Of a stretch of DNA of 64,000 bases, positions 46,461 to 58,692 are shown piece by piece; the stretch's first letter is position 1, and each line of letters opens with the position of its first letter. Under the pieces are notes generated by a model. The model worked only from the letters and a program-made list of their open reading frames with translations. It was not told where the DNA came from and ran no database searches. A program made the translations under genes and the position numbers. The DNA comes from Kryptolebias marmoratus (lineage: Eukaryota > Chordata > Actinopteri > Cyprinodontiformes > Rivulidae): NCBI RefSeq assembly GCF_001649575.2, contig NC_051453.1:20645574-20709573 (forward strand), written 5' to 3'.

Positions 46461-47307
46461 GATTGGTTGCTGCTCATATGAAGCCACAGAAAGAAAGAAA
46501 AAGACAAATCTAATGTCAAAGCATATCAAATTTTCTTAACGTAAACCAATATCACAAAAAAACAAAAAAAAGCAATGCTACATCACAATGAAGTGAGGGA
46601 AATAAAGAGGATTAAAGCATTTTAGGTAAATTAGTTACCGGTAAGTAAAATCAATTTTCAAAAGCACAGGCATAGAAGGGGCAAAAAGTGACATAAATAA
46701 AACTACATACATACACTGTTAGTACCGTACGGTATTATGTATTGGTAGCACATTTAAATTTTTAAGTAAGCACTCACACATTTTTCTGTTTAGTGCTTCA
46801 TTTACAAAATGTACATTATGATGTTCCCTATCACTTCTGAGCATATTTTAGTGTTTTCTTGACAACATGAAGGAGTGCAGGTAAAACGATTGCATTTACA
46901 ATCCTAGTTTAGCATGTTGGCATTCTGAGTTTTACAGCTTAAATAAATATTTTGGACATTTTAAAATAAGGTTCAGTGGAAGTTTTATCTTCAGTTCAGT
47001 TCATATCTTACCTGATGTCGATAGCTCTTTGAACAGCAGCAGTTTGGAGAAACAGAATAAGTCCAATATGTCTAATGAGCTGATAGCTAGCTCAAACGCA
47101 GCTATGGGTATCTGCAAAATAAAAAAATAATAAAAAAATAAAAAACAGCAGCAGCTAGCTGTAGTTTCAGGCATGAATTTCATGATATTTCTGCTGAAAT
47201 AACTATTAAAATATTTAAAAAATGACAAATTAAAAATGAAACCTTTTAACTCATACATGTTATTTTATTACATCTTAGAATACTGTCATCTCAAATGACA
47301 ATATATG
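46461..47307. other. AT-rich unique sequence
   Basis: Contains short A runs and an AAT/AAAT-rich patch near 47115-47145. Nothing else recognised. Confidence 0.5.

Positions 47308-47402
<95 letters not shown>
47308..47402 (+). repeat. (GATA)n microsatellite cut by a gap
   Basis: About 24 tandem AGAT/GATA units running directly into an N gap, so the true array is longer than shown. Confidence 0.98.
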
Positions 47403-47925
47403 NNNNNNNNNNNNNNNNNNNNNNNNNNNNNNNNNNNNNNNNNNNNNNNNNNNNNNNNNNNNNNNNNNNNNNNNNNNNNNNNNNNNNNNNNNNNNNNNNN
47501 NNNNNNNNNNNNNNNNNNNNNNNNNNNNNNNNNNNNNNNNNNNNNNNNNNNNNNNNNNNNNNNNNNNNNNNNNNNNNNNNNNNNNNNNNNNNNNNNNNNN
47601 NNNNNNNNNNNNNNNNNNNNNNNNNNNNNNNNNNNNNNNNNNNNNNNNNNNNNNNNNNNNNNNNNNNNNNNNNNNNNNNNNNNNNNNNNNNNNNNNNNNN
47701 NNNNNNNNNNNNNNNNNNNNNNNNNNNNNNNNNNNNNNNNNNNNNNNNNNNNNNNNNNNNNNNNNNNNNNNNNNNNNNNNNNNNNNNNNNNNNNNNNNNN
47801 NNNNNNNNNNNNNNNNNNNNNNNNNNNNNNNNNNNNNNNNNNNNNNNNNNNNNNNNNNNNNNNNNNNNNNNNNNNNNNNNNNNNNNNNNNNNNNNNNNNN
47901 NNNNNNNNNNNNNNNNNNNNNNNNN
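47403..47925. other. Assembly gap (523 Ns)
   Basis: Bounded by (GATA)n on the left and a run of 13 Gs on the right (47926-47938), so probably caused by simple repeats. Confidence 0.99.
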
Positions 47926-47938
47926 GGGGGGGGGGGGG

Positions 47939-48328
47939 TGATATCATAAGTCCCACTTGCTTTTATGCCCTCCCACTTTAAGAAAGGAAATGATGTAATC
48001 GTGTTCAAACAACAACAAAAAAATGGACCAGCACATCATGTCATTGTAATTTAACTATTTTGTGTGGAGGCACAGACTCTTCCTTTCAGTCATTTAAATC
48101 CCAGAAGTGTGCTGGTGTCAAAAACAGCAACACCTCCTCTAATTCAAGGCTGTATCAGTTATTTATCTATGATAACCTTGTAGGAGACAAATCAATAAAA
48201 CGTCAAAATAGTATACTGGTATACACTATATACCATGAATAAGTAACAGATGTGATTGATTTGCATGCTGTTGTCTAGGCATGAGGTGTAGACTGGACGA
48301 ATAAATCAGAACTGGGTACAAGTTGGGG
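47939..48328. other. Unique sequence
   Basis: Nothing recognised. Confidence 0.5.
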
Positions 48329-48351
48329 TTTTTTTTTTTTTTTTTTTTTTT
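48329..48351. repeat. Poly-T tract
   Basis: 23 Ts preceded by GGGG. No retroposed body is evident on either side. Confidence 0.95.
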
Positions 48352-48994
48352 CTAATTTGGTATTCAGGAAGAATCCAGAGGTAACAAATTCAGAGGAGAC
48401 ATCTGCTTGGAGAGCAACACACCAGCAATATTCCACCTGGAATACCATAATAAACAGCTTCCCTTCGCCATTATTCCACCTAATGCTAAAACACCAAAAC
48501 GCCTCTTTGTTTTAGCAGGTGAATACATGTAGGACATGATCATTTAGAAGCTCCTTTGACAGGTTTTAAATAGAAATTCTGATTTTGAGCATCACTATAC
48601 AAAACTAATAAATACTTTGTTAGCTAAAGAGAGCAGCTGATGTAATATATTGTAAAAAGCCACCCTGAAATATGTAGGTCTTTTTACGCTTATTTAATGG
48701 ATTTTGGGCTACTTTGTGTTGTCTCTTTGGGACACCTTAAAGCTACATTTACTACTGTTTCTTTTCTTCTTTTGGGAATAGCAGGAAGATACAAACCCAG
48801 GCCTGATATATCTTACATGGCTCAAATGGCTCTTTGTTTGCAAAAACAGTGTGGAAAGACGAGGGTGTGTGAAGAAAAGTTTGAGAAAGAAGCTTAATGA
48901 GAGCAATAAGGAAAGTAGTAATTCTTGTAGGACTGCATATTGCCCACTTAAATAAACTCTTGTGTGATCGGAAATTAGAAATGATTAAACACAG
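48352..48994. other. Unique sequence
   Basis: Small overlapping frames at 48697-48906 on both strands. No family recognised. Confidence 0.45.
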
Positions 48995-49245
48995 ACAACA
49001 GGAATGTGCTGGGAATCAGTCTCAACTACTACCACACCAAATTTCAGCTCAGTATCTGAAAAATTGACAGAATTATAGCCATGTATGTTTTGTTTAGGTC
49101 AATCAGCTGTGGAAGCTATTTTCAATCATTTTAACTTTAAAAGTGAATTAGTTTTAGATATCTGTACATCCAATGGTTAGTTTTGACAGTTGTGTTAAAG
49201 TTTGTCCACTGGTTCATAAGATATTTTCTAACAGACAAATAAATG
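48995..49245 (-). repeat. Family A dispersed repeat, single-monomer minus copy
   Basis: The blocks ctactaccacaccaaatttc, ctcagtatctgaaaaattg, aatcagctgtggaagc and tggttcataagatattt match family A in inverse orientation and order. Confidence 0.85.
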
Positions 49246-51522
49246 ACTGCCCACCTTTGATAAAAAGTTTTTGCACCACCCAGTACTCCATATGTCACTA
49301 GTATGACTGCTGTAAACAAGCGTGTTTATACCAGTGTCTTTGTAAAGGGTCTGATGACACACCTACACACACATACAAGTAACATCAAGAATAATTGCTT
49401 GACAAACACATTTTTTTTAACTCAAGTTACTACAAATAACTGATTTAATATTTAGCTGTTACTAATACTAATTATTTTATGTACTAGATGGACCTCATTC
49501 AAATTCAAGTTTAGGTTGTCTTATTTTTTAGTCATTCAGCAAAACCAAATATACCCCTGTGGTGTTTAGTAAGTAAAACCACAGAATCACAATAATGTTT
49601 GTGTAGCACACAGCTAAAAAGCCACTGACAAAAACAAAAACTATGAAAGAAAAATTATACATTGATACCACCTATAGAATGAATATGAAGTCGAGTGACT
49701 GTAAATGACCATAACTAAGACCCAAGTGCTTTAAGGTGGTGTTTCACTGGGACATTGGAGAAAAGCTGGAAACTTCAAAATGTGGGAAAATTATAAGAAA
49801 ATAAGCTAATTTTAAGTTGCAGTCACACTGAATTTTGAGTGTTTGCAACCAAGCAATTAGCAAGCCATGTGACCCCATTTAAATGGCCAGTTTTGGAAAA
49901 CATAATATTTACATGTTCACAGCTTACAAAACTGTACTATTGGCCACCTCCACCCACTTTGTACCTACCTTGGCATATGTCCCTACATTTATGATTTAAT
50001 CTGGAGAATTACAGTTTTGAAACAAAGATAGACAGATTTGAACCAGTTTTTCAATAATTAATATTTATCCTCGGTGTGTTTTTTGACCTGGACATTTGCC
50101 TCAAGTGTTTTCTATCAAAGAAGAGCTCCAGTGCAGATGTCAAAATACAGCTCTAGCACTCTTGAGATGAGTTAGAGATCCCAATGACACAATTCAGGTG
50201 GGTTTGAGACACCCCTGTCAACTCTGACTTTTGAGAGAAAATTTGTTGCATACATTTTTTGGAACATGTTCGAATTTCAAGTGACAGGACTGCACACCTC
50301 TGCAGCTCGAAATTGAGAACCCCTCTGAACATCACAACAAATTCTGGAGACACCTTCATGAATGCCGCAAACTAGTAAAATAATTCTGTAAACAGAATCA
50401 TTTTATTGTAACTGTTTTTTAATTATTGCAGCGTATGTATGTTTATCACATATGCTACACAGTGTACTGTAAATTACAGCCAAGGTAAATCTAGCAGTTT
50501 GTGTTCTACCAGCAATAGGCTTTGTAATCTTTAAATAGAAACAAAGCAGACACAGTCAGTTCCACTGAGCAGAACCGATTGTTTAATTCAGTTATATTCT
50601 CACCAATCAATGTGTTCACTTCAAAGCGATGGGAAACACTTGCATTCAAAGTAGATTGATCAGTTCTAATACAAGTCATTAACATACAAGCTGTTAACAA
50701 GTGAGGTTTCTGTACTGTATCTAGGAATCAAGAGAGGCATCAATAAAGCCAATTTAAGACTTTTAACATCTTAAAACCTTGAGTACACCCTCCTCAATTC
50801 CAAAACAGGATCGACCACTGGTAAACCATTTGCGTTCTTTCTTGTTCACTCTGTTTTTTGGTTCTTTTTTTTTTCTTTCTGTCCCTCCCTCACTCGGCCT
50901 CTTAGCTGGAAGCCTGTAGTACGGTATGAGACCACTGGTATACTTGACTGATGATAAATTTATAAGGCAAACTGAGGGGAAAGTCTTAAACAACCTTGTG
51001 AATAGCCAGGGTCCGCTTTAACTGAGGCGGCATATCTTTTTCATCAACAAAAATAACTCTTCAAAGGCAGTAAAAGCATGCTTAGAAAGTAAAAGGCCAT
51101 TTTAGCACATGAGGCCCAGTGGTAGGAGGGGTGAAAACAGAAACAATCCCGCTCATGATAGCCCACAACTTCCCACCACCCACAGTCCTCCCTCCTCTCC
51201 CTACTATCCCCAACCCCTAACCACACCACAAGCAACACAGCACATATACCAGCCCTTAAAAAGCTAAATCAAGGCTTTGAAAAACATACAGCATCTTTAA
51301 TAATTCAAGCATTGGTGGGTCTGAATAGTCTCTTTAACGTAGAAATATACAGTCTCCTGATATAAGATCAGTCCCTCAGGGAGGCTTCCCTCACCATCTT
51401 TCTGCTCTGTGCCCTTCCTTAACAGCCGCATTGGCTCATGCTTAAGATGCAACTACCTGCCTGTGTATGTTAAGCCGTAAAATAGAATATATGCAGAAGT
51501 CTAGGCTGCACAAGCAAATCAG

Positions 51523-51524
<2 letters not shown>
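49246..51524. other. AT-rich unique sequence
   Basis: About 2.3 kb without a recognisable repeat or gene. A GC-richer patch at 51120-51240 holds a C-rich minus-strand frame that resembles no family. Confidence 0.45.

Positions 51525-51559
<35 letters not shown>
51525..51559. repeat. (TA)n microsatellite
   Basis: About 17 TA units. Confidence 0.97.
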
Positions 51560-51563
<4 letters not shown>

Positions 51564-52943
51564 ATTGTGCAATTTCCAAAAAAACAAAAATGCTAAACAC
51601 TCTGAACTTGTAGAACACCTTGCAAATCCACAAATCAGAAGCAAAGTTTTGTAGTCAAGTAATTATTGCAGTTGACTAGCATCTTTACTGGGGTTGTGGA
51701 CTAACATAAGATTGTAAATATTTAACTATCGTTGCACCCAATGCACATTCATATTTCATCAGGTTTCTTGCAGTTTATTCTCAAAGCAAAGTGTTGGACT
51801 GCATAATTATTTCAGTTTAGCATTTTTTTCCAACCTATTACTTCCATAAATACAGGAATTTGAGTTATAGCTCCTCAGAGGGCTAATTTAAGAAAAGCAT
51901 GTATTAATTAATTCAACCTAGATGGAAAGGAAGAAATCCCTAAGTAACTAAGCCGTTGGCAGACATCAAGGATGATTTCTGCCTTCAAAGGAAATGGGGA
52001 TGGATTTGAGAGGATGCGGCATTTTAATCAATACTGTTGACTCTTGAGGTTGGCAGGTGCGGCTGCTGCGTACCTCTCAGCAGAAGCATTTCCATCATTC
52101 AGGAAGAAAAACTCAACGTGGCCACTGTGGAGATCTACTCCCAACTTTCCAAGGCCCTCTGTTGTCTGTGTTTATTCATTTCTAATTTCCGATTTTGGAA
52201 TACAATCATAGATGTTCATTGTTTCTTGCTCTTTGTCTTCCCTCGGCTTGTTGGGTGTACAGTGTGCAACTTTAGGCCTTTTTGTTGCCTGCTCCCATTT
52301 GTGTGGATGTCCATTCTCACATCCGATGTGTGGAATAATGAAATAAATATCGAACCCCTTAAATATTTTAGTGCATTCTTGGAGTTAAGTGGAACTGTTT
52401 TTCTGACAGATCTTGCCAGCACACAACACCCCCCTTCCCCTTTTCTGTTTCTCCTCACAAATGCATTGTGTGTGCACCGGCCGGCCCAATCCATCACTGG
52501 GCGTCTGGCGGGAGAAAAAGCACTTTCCCAGGGTGGGTGTTTTTTAGTTCTGCCTGCGCTGCTGTTTCAGTGGGCACCCGTGAGACCTCTCTGATGGACA
52601 CTCCGGTCATCACTGGCAGGGAGCTCTGGGACCCTAACCCCCCACCCCACCCTTTCCATCTCCCCCTCAGCCTGCTCCACTCACCTCATGTTTTCACTCA
52701 CACCTTTTGTCCCAGCAGTGTTGTGCACTCCCTTTTTGACAATGATGACTATTGTACCTGGCTGAGTCCTACCTTGTAAAGTGGCCTGGTCTTCAGAGAC
52801 TAGCTACACTCTGTTCCAAGGCCCAGGCCTCTCAGGGTGTTGGTTGCTACCTTTTCTGCATTAAAAACAAGTATATTGCATTGATGTAAGCAAAATGTTC
52901 TGTTCTATGTCTTACTTTGAGCTGGTTATCACCTGTATATTAC
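51560..52943. other. Unique block, possible conserved non-coding sequence
   Basis: The segment 51890-52800 is non-repetitive. It carries a 185-codon frame (52037-52594) that opens only with TTG; its first ATG is far inside and no domain is recognisable, so I do not call it a gene. C-rich patches lie at 52420-52450 and 52640-52690. Regulatory content is possible but unverified. Confidence 0.3.
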
Positions 52944-53315
52944 TTTCAAAAAGTAGAACTGCAGCTGACTTTTGGTGTCAATCCAAATGAAGATGGCCAC
53001 CACAATAAAGTGATTGTAGCAAACACACAAATTTCTGTAATTCAGTCAATTTTATGGATATTGAGCTACAATTTGGGGCGGTAGTAGCTTAGATTGATCT
53101 CCAATTCATACTATTCATAATACTCTAAGCACTAACATATCATGCAGTATTTTGCAATATTGCATGAGATTGCAAATGTCATTTACAAGGTTTGACCAAA
53201 ATGGCTACATCTCCATCATTTCTCAAGATAAGAAGATATTAGTCTAAAACACTGCCATGAAAGGTGGTGGGTAATATGCATTCCTTCAAGGAATGTTGGG
53301 CTTTTATTACAGTCT
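52944..53315 (+). repeat. Family A dispersed repeat with the best terminal hairpin
   Basis: Contains aagatggccaccacaataa, caattttatggatattgag, gtttgaccaaaatggctac and ggtggtgggtaatatgcat. It ends with the hairpin GCATTCCTTCAAGGAATGT (53278-53296), an almost perfect 9-bp stem. Confidence 0.88.
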
Positions 53316-54060
53316 GAAAGGGGCTCTCAGTGGTAAAGCTGAGGGTACTTTTTACGGCGTCTCCTGATCAGTCTCATTTTTCATCACAAAGCAGAGACAA
53401 AGACGGGTGTGTGCCTCTATGTGCGCAGAACAATTATGTTGAAATAAATCTATTCAAATTGAAGTCTGCTCCAGTTTTACTCCGACAAACTGAGATTTGA
53501 TTTCCAAAAAGCTCGCTCATCTCTTCTACACAAAGAAGCCGGCGGGGAGAGGGTGCAACCGCTGGAGAGATTTGGGCTGGAAGGCAAATCTAGGTGATGT
53601 GTATGTTCTTAGAGTGCCCCTGGGTCTTCCATGGGTAGGTAGGATCTGACAAAAGAGATCTGTACAGCAAAAAAATCCTTCACTCTGCTTGAGCATGGGA
53701 AATTAAGCCCAGATAAAGATTCTCTCTTAAACATACTCCCTTCTCTCTTTTCATCTTTCTCTCTACCCCCCCNTCTACAGTGGCAGGAGAAATTACCCAT
53801 TGTACCATTAGATAAACCCAAACAGCCTTCTCCGTAAGACCTCCGGTTCCTCGTGCAGTCCCAGCTTGGCGTCCCTCGGGTGTTTGCTCAAAAGGAAAAC
53901 TCTGCGCTGCCTCCGGGGGATGTTTAACTCATTGCAATGGCAAGTATTTAGAGAAAACTCAACAAGTTTGAGGCTGTCAAAGCTGGAATCCAACTGTCAG
54001 GCAGAATTATGTCTCCAAGGCGTCTGACATGACGTAATGACCAGTTGCATCATTTTGACA
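53316..54060. other. Unique block
   Basis: GC-balanced with some CpG (53530-53560, 53840-53920) and one N at 53773. No family is recognised in the minus-strand frames 53609-53821 and 53808-53993. It could be regulatory or part of an unrecognised exon; no splice evidence supports an exon. Confidence 0.3.
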
Positions 54061-54955
54061 AACCCACCATCGATGAGAACTAGGGCAGATTGCTTTTGCA
54101 CAAGTGTTTCATTTGAATTTGAAACACTGCGACTAAGTGCATTAAATGATGCTGATTAACTAAGATTATGGCTGCAACAGGGATGTGGTTTCTGTTTTGA
54201 TATGAGGCACAAACTGAGGCAGAGCAAACAGTTTTTTGAGTGGCTGATGAATAATTTAGAGTCAGCAGAGGGTACATCAATAAAGTGGTAATGAGGCATA
54301 TTTGTGCAAAATTTTTAATTTTCAAACTCCACCACTCGTCTGGAAGTGTTGAGCGCCACTAGTGCTGTTATTAGTCCCATCTGTTTGTTGAAAATGTTAC
54401 CATCATCAATAATTCTCACTTTTAATTTCATGTCACAGAAATCTTGTTTGTGTCATATTCATGTTATTATATTGATTATTATAACTTTTTGAAAAATTTT
54501 ACCAAAGCAGAATGATCCTAAATAGTAAACCTACAACATATAAATGTTCCTAACATCACAAATCCTTGCACTGCCATCTGTTTCTTTAAAATAAATTATT
54601 TGAACATTATGATCAAACTTGTTTAGTCTCCTCCTTCTGTTGTTTAGACATCCCCAAATTAAAATGTCTTCTAATCTTTACCAAAGCCATAGTTTTTTTT
54701 TTAATCCACAATGCAATATTTCTGAACCGAAGCCTGCCTGTTCTCTTATATCTACGACTGTTTATCAGTTACTAACCCTAAAAGTATCTTCTTTGTTTCA
54801 GTGGAGACATTTTCTGACACATATGTGTTTAATTTTACAATCAAATATCTCTTAACATTACTCCTAATCAAAATATGGATAATAGTTGTTGGTTTTATTT
54901 ATTTATTATTGTTTCGTCATAAATTTCATGGGATGTTTCATCCCTTGGGCCCTGA
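54061..54955. other. AT-rich unique sequence
   Basis: Nothing recognised. Confidence 0.5.
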
Positions 54956-55470
54956 TCACGATATGTGACAGTGTACATAAAACACTGTGATATTGTTGGG
55001 ATGCTGGGATTGTTCTCACATGAGTTTTCATAAACAAGTTTACAGAATCTTATTTTCTTTCACAGTAATTTAACGTCAAAAAACAATAGGTCTTCACTGT
55101 GAGATGTATGATTCACCAAAAAGTACACCATAATATATTCTACAGTATCACTCTATTTTTCACAGTGAAAATCTGGGAACCACATCTGCCAGCGGTTTAC
55201 CATAATTTTGAACGTTTTAATAATATGCTGTATTGTGTTACACAATTGCACTGCATTTATTACTGGGAGACTTAAATCAGGTTTACAGACCTTTTGTTGT
55301 TTTGACATGATTTATTGGAAATAGGTTTAAAATATCTTTATTTTTCATAGCAATTTACCCTAAAATAACAACAGCTCTTCACTGTGAAATTTATGGTTAC
55401 CAAAAAGTATGCAGTAATGTATAATTTACTATAAACTCCACTTTGTTTTTGCAGTATATTATAAATTGAT
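54956..55470. repeat. Diverged ~284-bp tandem repeat (family E)
   Basis: The words tcttcactgtga (55091 and 55376) and ccaaaaagta (about 55117 and 55401) recur with the same spacing of about 284-285 bp, each preceded by an aatttaac/ccct...aaaa-type block. The intervening ctgggaaccacatctgccag resembles a common dispersed teleost repeat. Not coding. Confidence 0.7.
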
Positions 55471-56199
55471 CTGAGCTCTTGTGTTTATATTAACTCATTA
55501 TTTATGTATTTCAAAGGTGAGGACAGATTATAGAGCATTTTAAAAACAAAGATAAGGAACACAATAGTGTAAAGAAACTACATACAACAAAAACACTATA
55601 GTGTATTCAACAAATAGAACAAAATGTGGAGAAATTCAGCTGTATATTTTATTTTATTTTAACCATAGAGCTTGTTGTGTTAGTAATTGAATCCAAAACA
55701 AATTATTTCTCCTGTTTGAATTATGGTTTTCAGTTTTAGTATCACTATAATCATTATTATCTGTTTTTTGTTTTGTAATACAAAGTCCTTTTGAAACTAA
55801 GATATTTCTTATTTATGACTTAATGTCTAATTCCACCCCATCCCCACCTTAGCTGGGGTTAAAGACGATCATAACGTTTCAATAAAAAGATACAGAATTT
55901 TGGATCGTTTGAGTTGATGTCTCAACAGCAGAATGAATCTTTCCAAAACTGAGCCTCTGGTGCCCTCTATCTTTTCATAGTGAAAGTAGCCAAAAGACAA
56001 AAAAAATCATCATCTCTCAAATGTAAATGACCATCTGTGTCAATTGTCTGCAACAATTATGACATGCAGACACCAGTTTATTATGGACATTCATTATTTC
56101 CATACAGATAATTTTAGGTTTACCTTCATGGTAATGTTAAATACTCTGAAAATGTTCCAAACAGCAACACACCACTTTGATTTATTTTTTATTTTTTAT
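55471..56199. other. AT-rich unique sequence
   Basis: Nothing recognised. Confidence 0.5.
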
Positions 56200-57560
56200 C
56201 TACAACAGTGTCTGCAGGTCACTTTCTTTCGAGTAAAACTGTTCCTTTGTTCTGCCTTTTTCTAACACAGTTGTGGCATGTTGTGTCCACCTGGAGTACT
56301 GTTGACCTTCTGCAAGACAGCTCGCTAGTTAAAGAAGTCCATTTTCAAGGCTCTTCTTGCTCATATCAAAACTCCATTATAGATTTTACCTCCAGGGGAA
56401 CCCAGGGCTCACAAGGTCCTTGGCAATTTTACCTGAGGAAGAAGCTAAAAGGATTTGAATCTCCGAGGATGGGCAAAGAAGGGAGGGAGGGGAGGGGAGG
56501 GGAGGGTGTGAGGACGAGAGCGAGGGTGGGATGCGCACCCTAGGACCCGAGCCCCCTAATCTGTGTCTGCCAAGCAGGGAGCAAAACAGAGCAAAGGAAA
56601 AAAAAATGGAGATTTGGAGACGGTTCAGTGGCAGTGAACCCTGAACATCAGGGCCTGCAGAAGCAGAAAGAGGCAAGGAAGCCTTGAAATACAAGAGGTG
56701 GAAAAGAAGAGCTGGGAGCTTGTTGTCAAGAGTTTACCGGGGGAGGGGGGGTAGCTTCAGCTCACAGAAACAGGACTTCCATTACATTTAACATATATGA
56801 AAGAATAACAGCTCTCTCCTCACACCATTCTTAACTATGTGTACTAACAAGACAGATGGAGGCCAAAGATGCAGACAGATCACATCAGGACATCTGTCAC
56901 TTCATGGCAACAGCCTCCTTAATAAGTGACAAGGCTTCCTCACCCCGTGGGCACAGGATGGGGGGAGGCGGGGTAGTGTCTCTGAGCTGTGGCTGTGCAA
57001 AGCAGCCGTCAAAGTCATGCAGCAGTGCCCCCCTCATTTTTCTTTTTCTTTTTTTAAAACAGCTCGTCCCAATTACAGCCAATCACATGCAATCTGTGCC
57101 CTTGATTATCATCCTGGGCAAAAGACATCAAAGCTGCCTTAGATGGGTGCTGACACGAGGCTGCACAGTAATTAATGGACTTTGCTGGAGAGAGTTTCAT
57201 CACCAAATGTTTTCGAAATACCGAGCATCTTCATTTGCGCAGAGGAGGGAGGGGCATATGCGTGGATAGAGAGGAATGCCCCACAGAAATAATTAAAACG
57301 TAATTACAGCTCGTCAGCTGGGCAAGTGCTCACAAAGTGCTGTCGCTATTCCACCGCTTTCCTCAGGTCATCAGCAGAGCAGAAGGCCATGTGCAGACCC
57401 AGAATGCACCACGTAGCCATGCTTGTACTAAACGAAACAACTAACTACCAGAAAAACAAGGAGGAAACTGAATCTGCTGTAATGATCGGATTCCAAATGA
57501 ATTTTTCTTGTTGTTGTTCCACTCACACAGCATAAGTCCTTATCCTCATTAAACTCCCAC
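56200..57560. other. Unique block, possible conserved non-coding cluster
   Basis: Apart from the G-rich run annotated separately, this is non-repetitive, balanced sequence (56380-56480, 57060-57320). It has AT-core words such as cagtaattaatggac and aaataattaaaacgtaatt. Frames on both strands resemble no family. Enhancer-like by texture only. Confidence 0.33.
56481..56506 (+). other. G-quadruplex-prone run
   Basis: Six runs of three or four Gs separated by single As, fulfilling the G3+N1-7 rule several times over on the plus strand. Confidence 0.85.
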
Positions 57561-58486
57561 TTTTGTTAAAAAGATGTTGTCTGCCAAGGACAAACCAGGC
57601 AGCACTTTAAAAAAATCAGAACATTCCCAGCAGGTCATTAAAGCAATGAGTTGTTTCCTCAGCTGATGGTTCAAAGTGTTTGCTCCTTGCAGGGCTGAGG
57701 TAAACAGACTGAGACAGTCTCTGACAGCGACAGCATGTTAGCCCTGTCCCCAGGTTGGAGCAAGGCTTGGCGACTTTTCAGCGATGACTACTTCTTACAT
57801 GGGTGGCGTGCAGGCTTGGAGAAGGGTTAGTGCATGCTAACTGTTTGAAACGAGTGCTAAGGCCGCAGTTTGATCCCAAAGGAGTAATGAAGGTTGGCTC
57901 GTGGGCCATGTATTCTCTTCATCCATCTGATGGCAGACCTATAACAACCTTAGTGTCAGAACAGTTTAAAATCATCTTTCTTCTCACTGATGCTATGCTC
58001 AGAGTCCTTGTAAAACAAGTTTATCTCTTCCAGTGAGCTGCAGAGGAGCCAAACAGCAAAATGGACCCAATCAATTCTGCTATGTTCAAGGGGCTGTTCA
58101 GATCATTTGAAGTCGGGTTCTGTGAAGTGGATGTAAAGAATTATTTTTCTCATCTATTGGAGATAGTGCCACTAAAAGATATACTCTGGAATGGCCACTG
58201 AATGTACTAGGCAAGATTTGTGGCCGCCATCTTCCTAGATGCTATGACTATCACTCTGTAATGCTTCAAGTCAAAGCCACACATTCTTAACACCTTATCC
58301 AACTGTATGCTGTATAATCAGTTCAGAAATGCATAGAAATAGCCTTATTTTACTTAAATAACGTCATATCATGCATATTGGGAAAACAGGGGAAAATGGT
58401 ATTTTGTAATGAGTCTCCCACGAAGTCTGGTCAAGCGTTAGCAGAGGTAAAATGCCAACCCAGTGCTACCAATACTGTTCTAAATT
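57561..58486. other. Unique sequence
   Basis: Nothing recognised. A small plus frame at 57803-58036 resembles no family. Confidence 0.45.
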
Positions 58487-58692
58487 ACCACCCATCCATC
58501 CATTCATCCATTCATCCATTCATTCATTCATTCATTCATTCATTCATTCATTCATTTTCTTTTCCGGGTTGCGGGGAGCTAGTGCCTACCACACATGCAC
58601 GGGAAGAACATGTAAACTCCACACAGAAAGGCTGGGAGGCGAACCTGCAACACTCTTGCTGTGAAGCCAGAGCCGAACATAACTGCACTTGA
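58487..58692 (-). repeat. tRNA-headed SINE, internally deleted minus copy with (GAAT)n tail
   Basis: On the minus strand the head region (ttcacagcaagagtgttgc, then aggttcgcctccc, a B-box-like word) runs through tgtgtggagtttacatg. It then jumps to the 3' end, gcaacccggaaaagaaaatg, and a long (ATTC)n tail (58491-58557). The middle body is deleted. Confidence 0.82.

Noticed and set aside
47286..48008. Open frames of 221-240 codons
   Set aside because: They consist of N gap and (GATA)n-encoded Tyr-Leu-Ser-Ile repeats.
52037..52594. 185-codon plus-strand frame
   Set aside because: Opens with TTG, shows no domain and no splice or promoter context; most likely a chance frame in a unique block.
58452..58664. 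His/Ser/Ile-rich repeat frame
   Set aside because: Translation of the (ATTC)n tail of a SINE.
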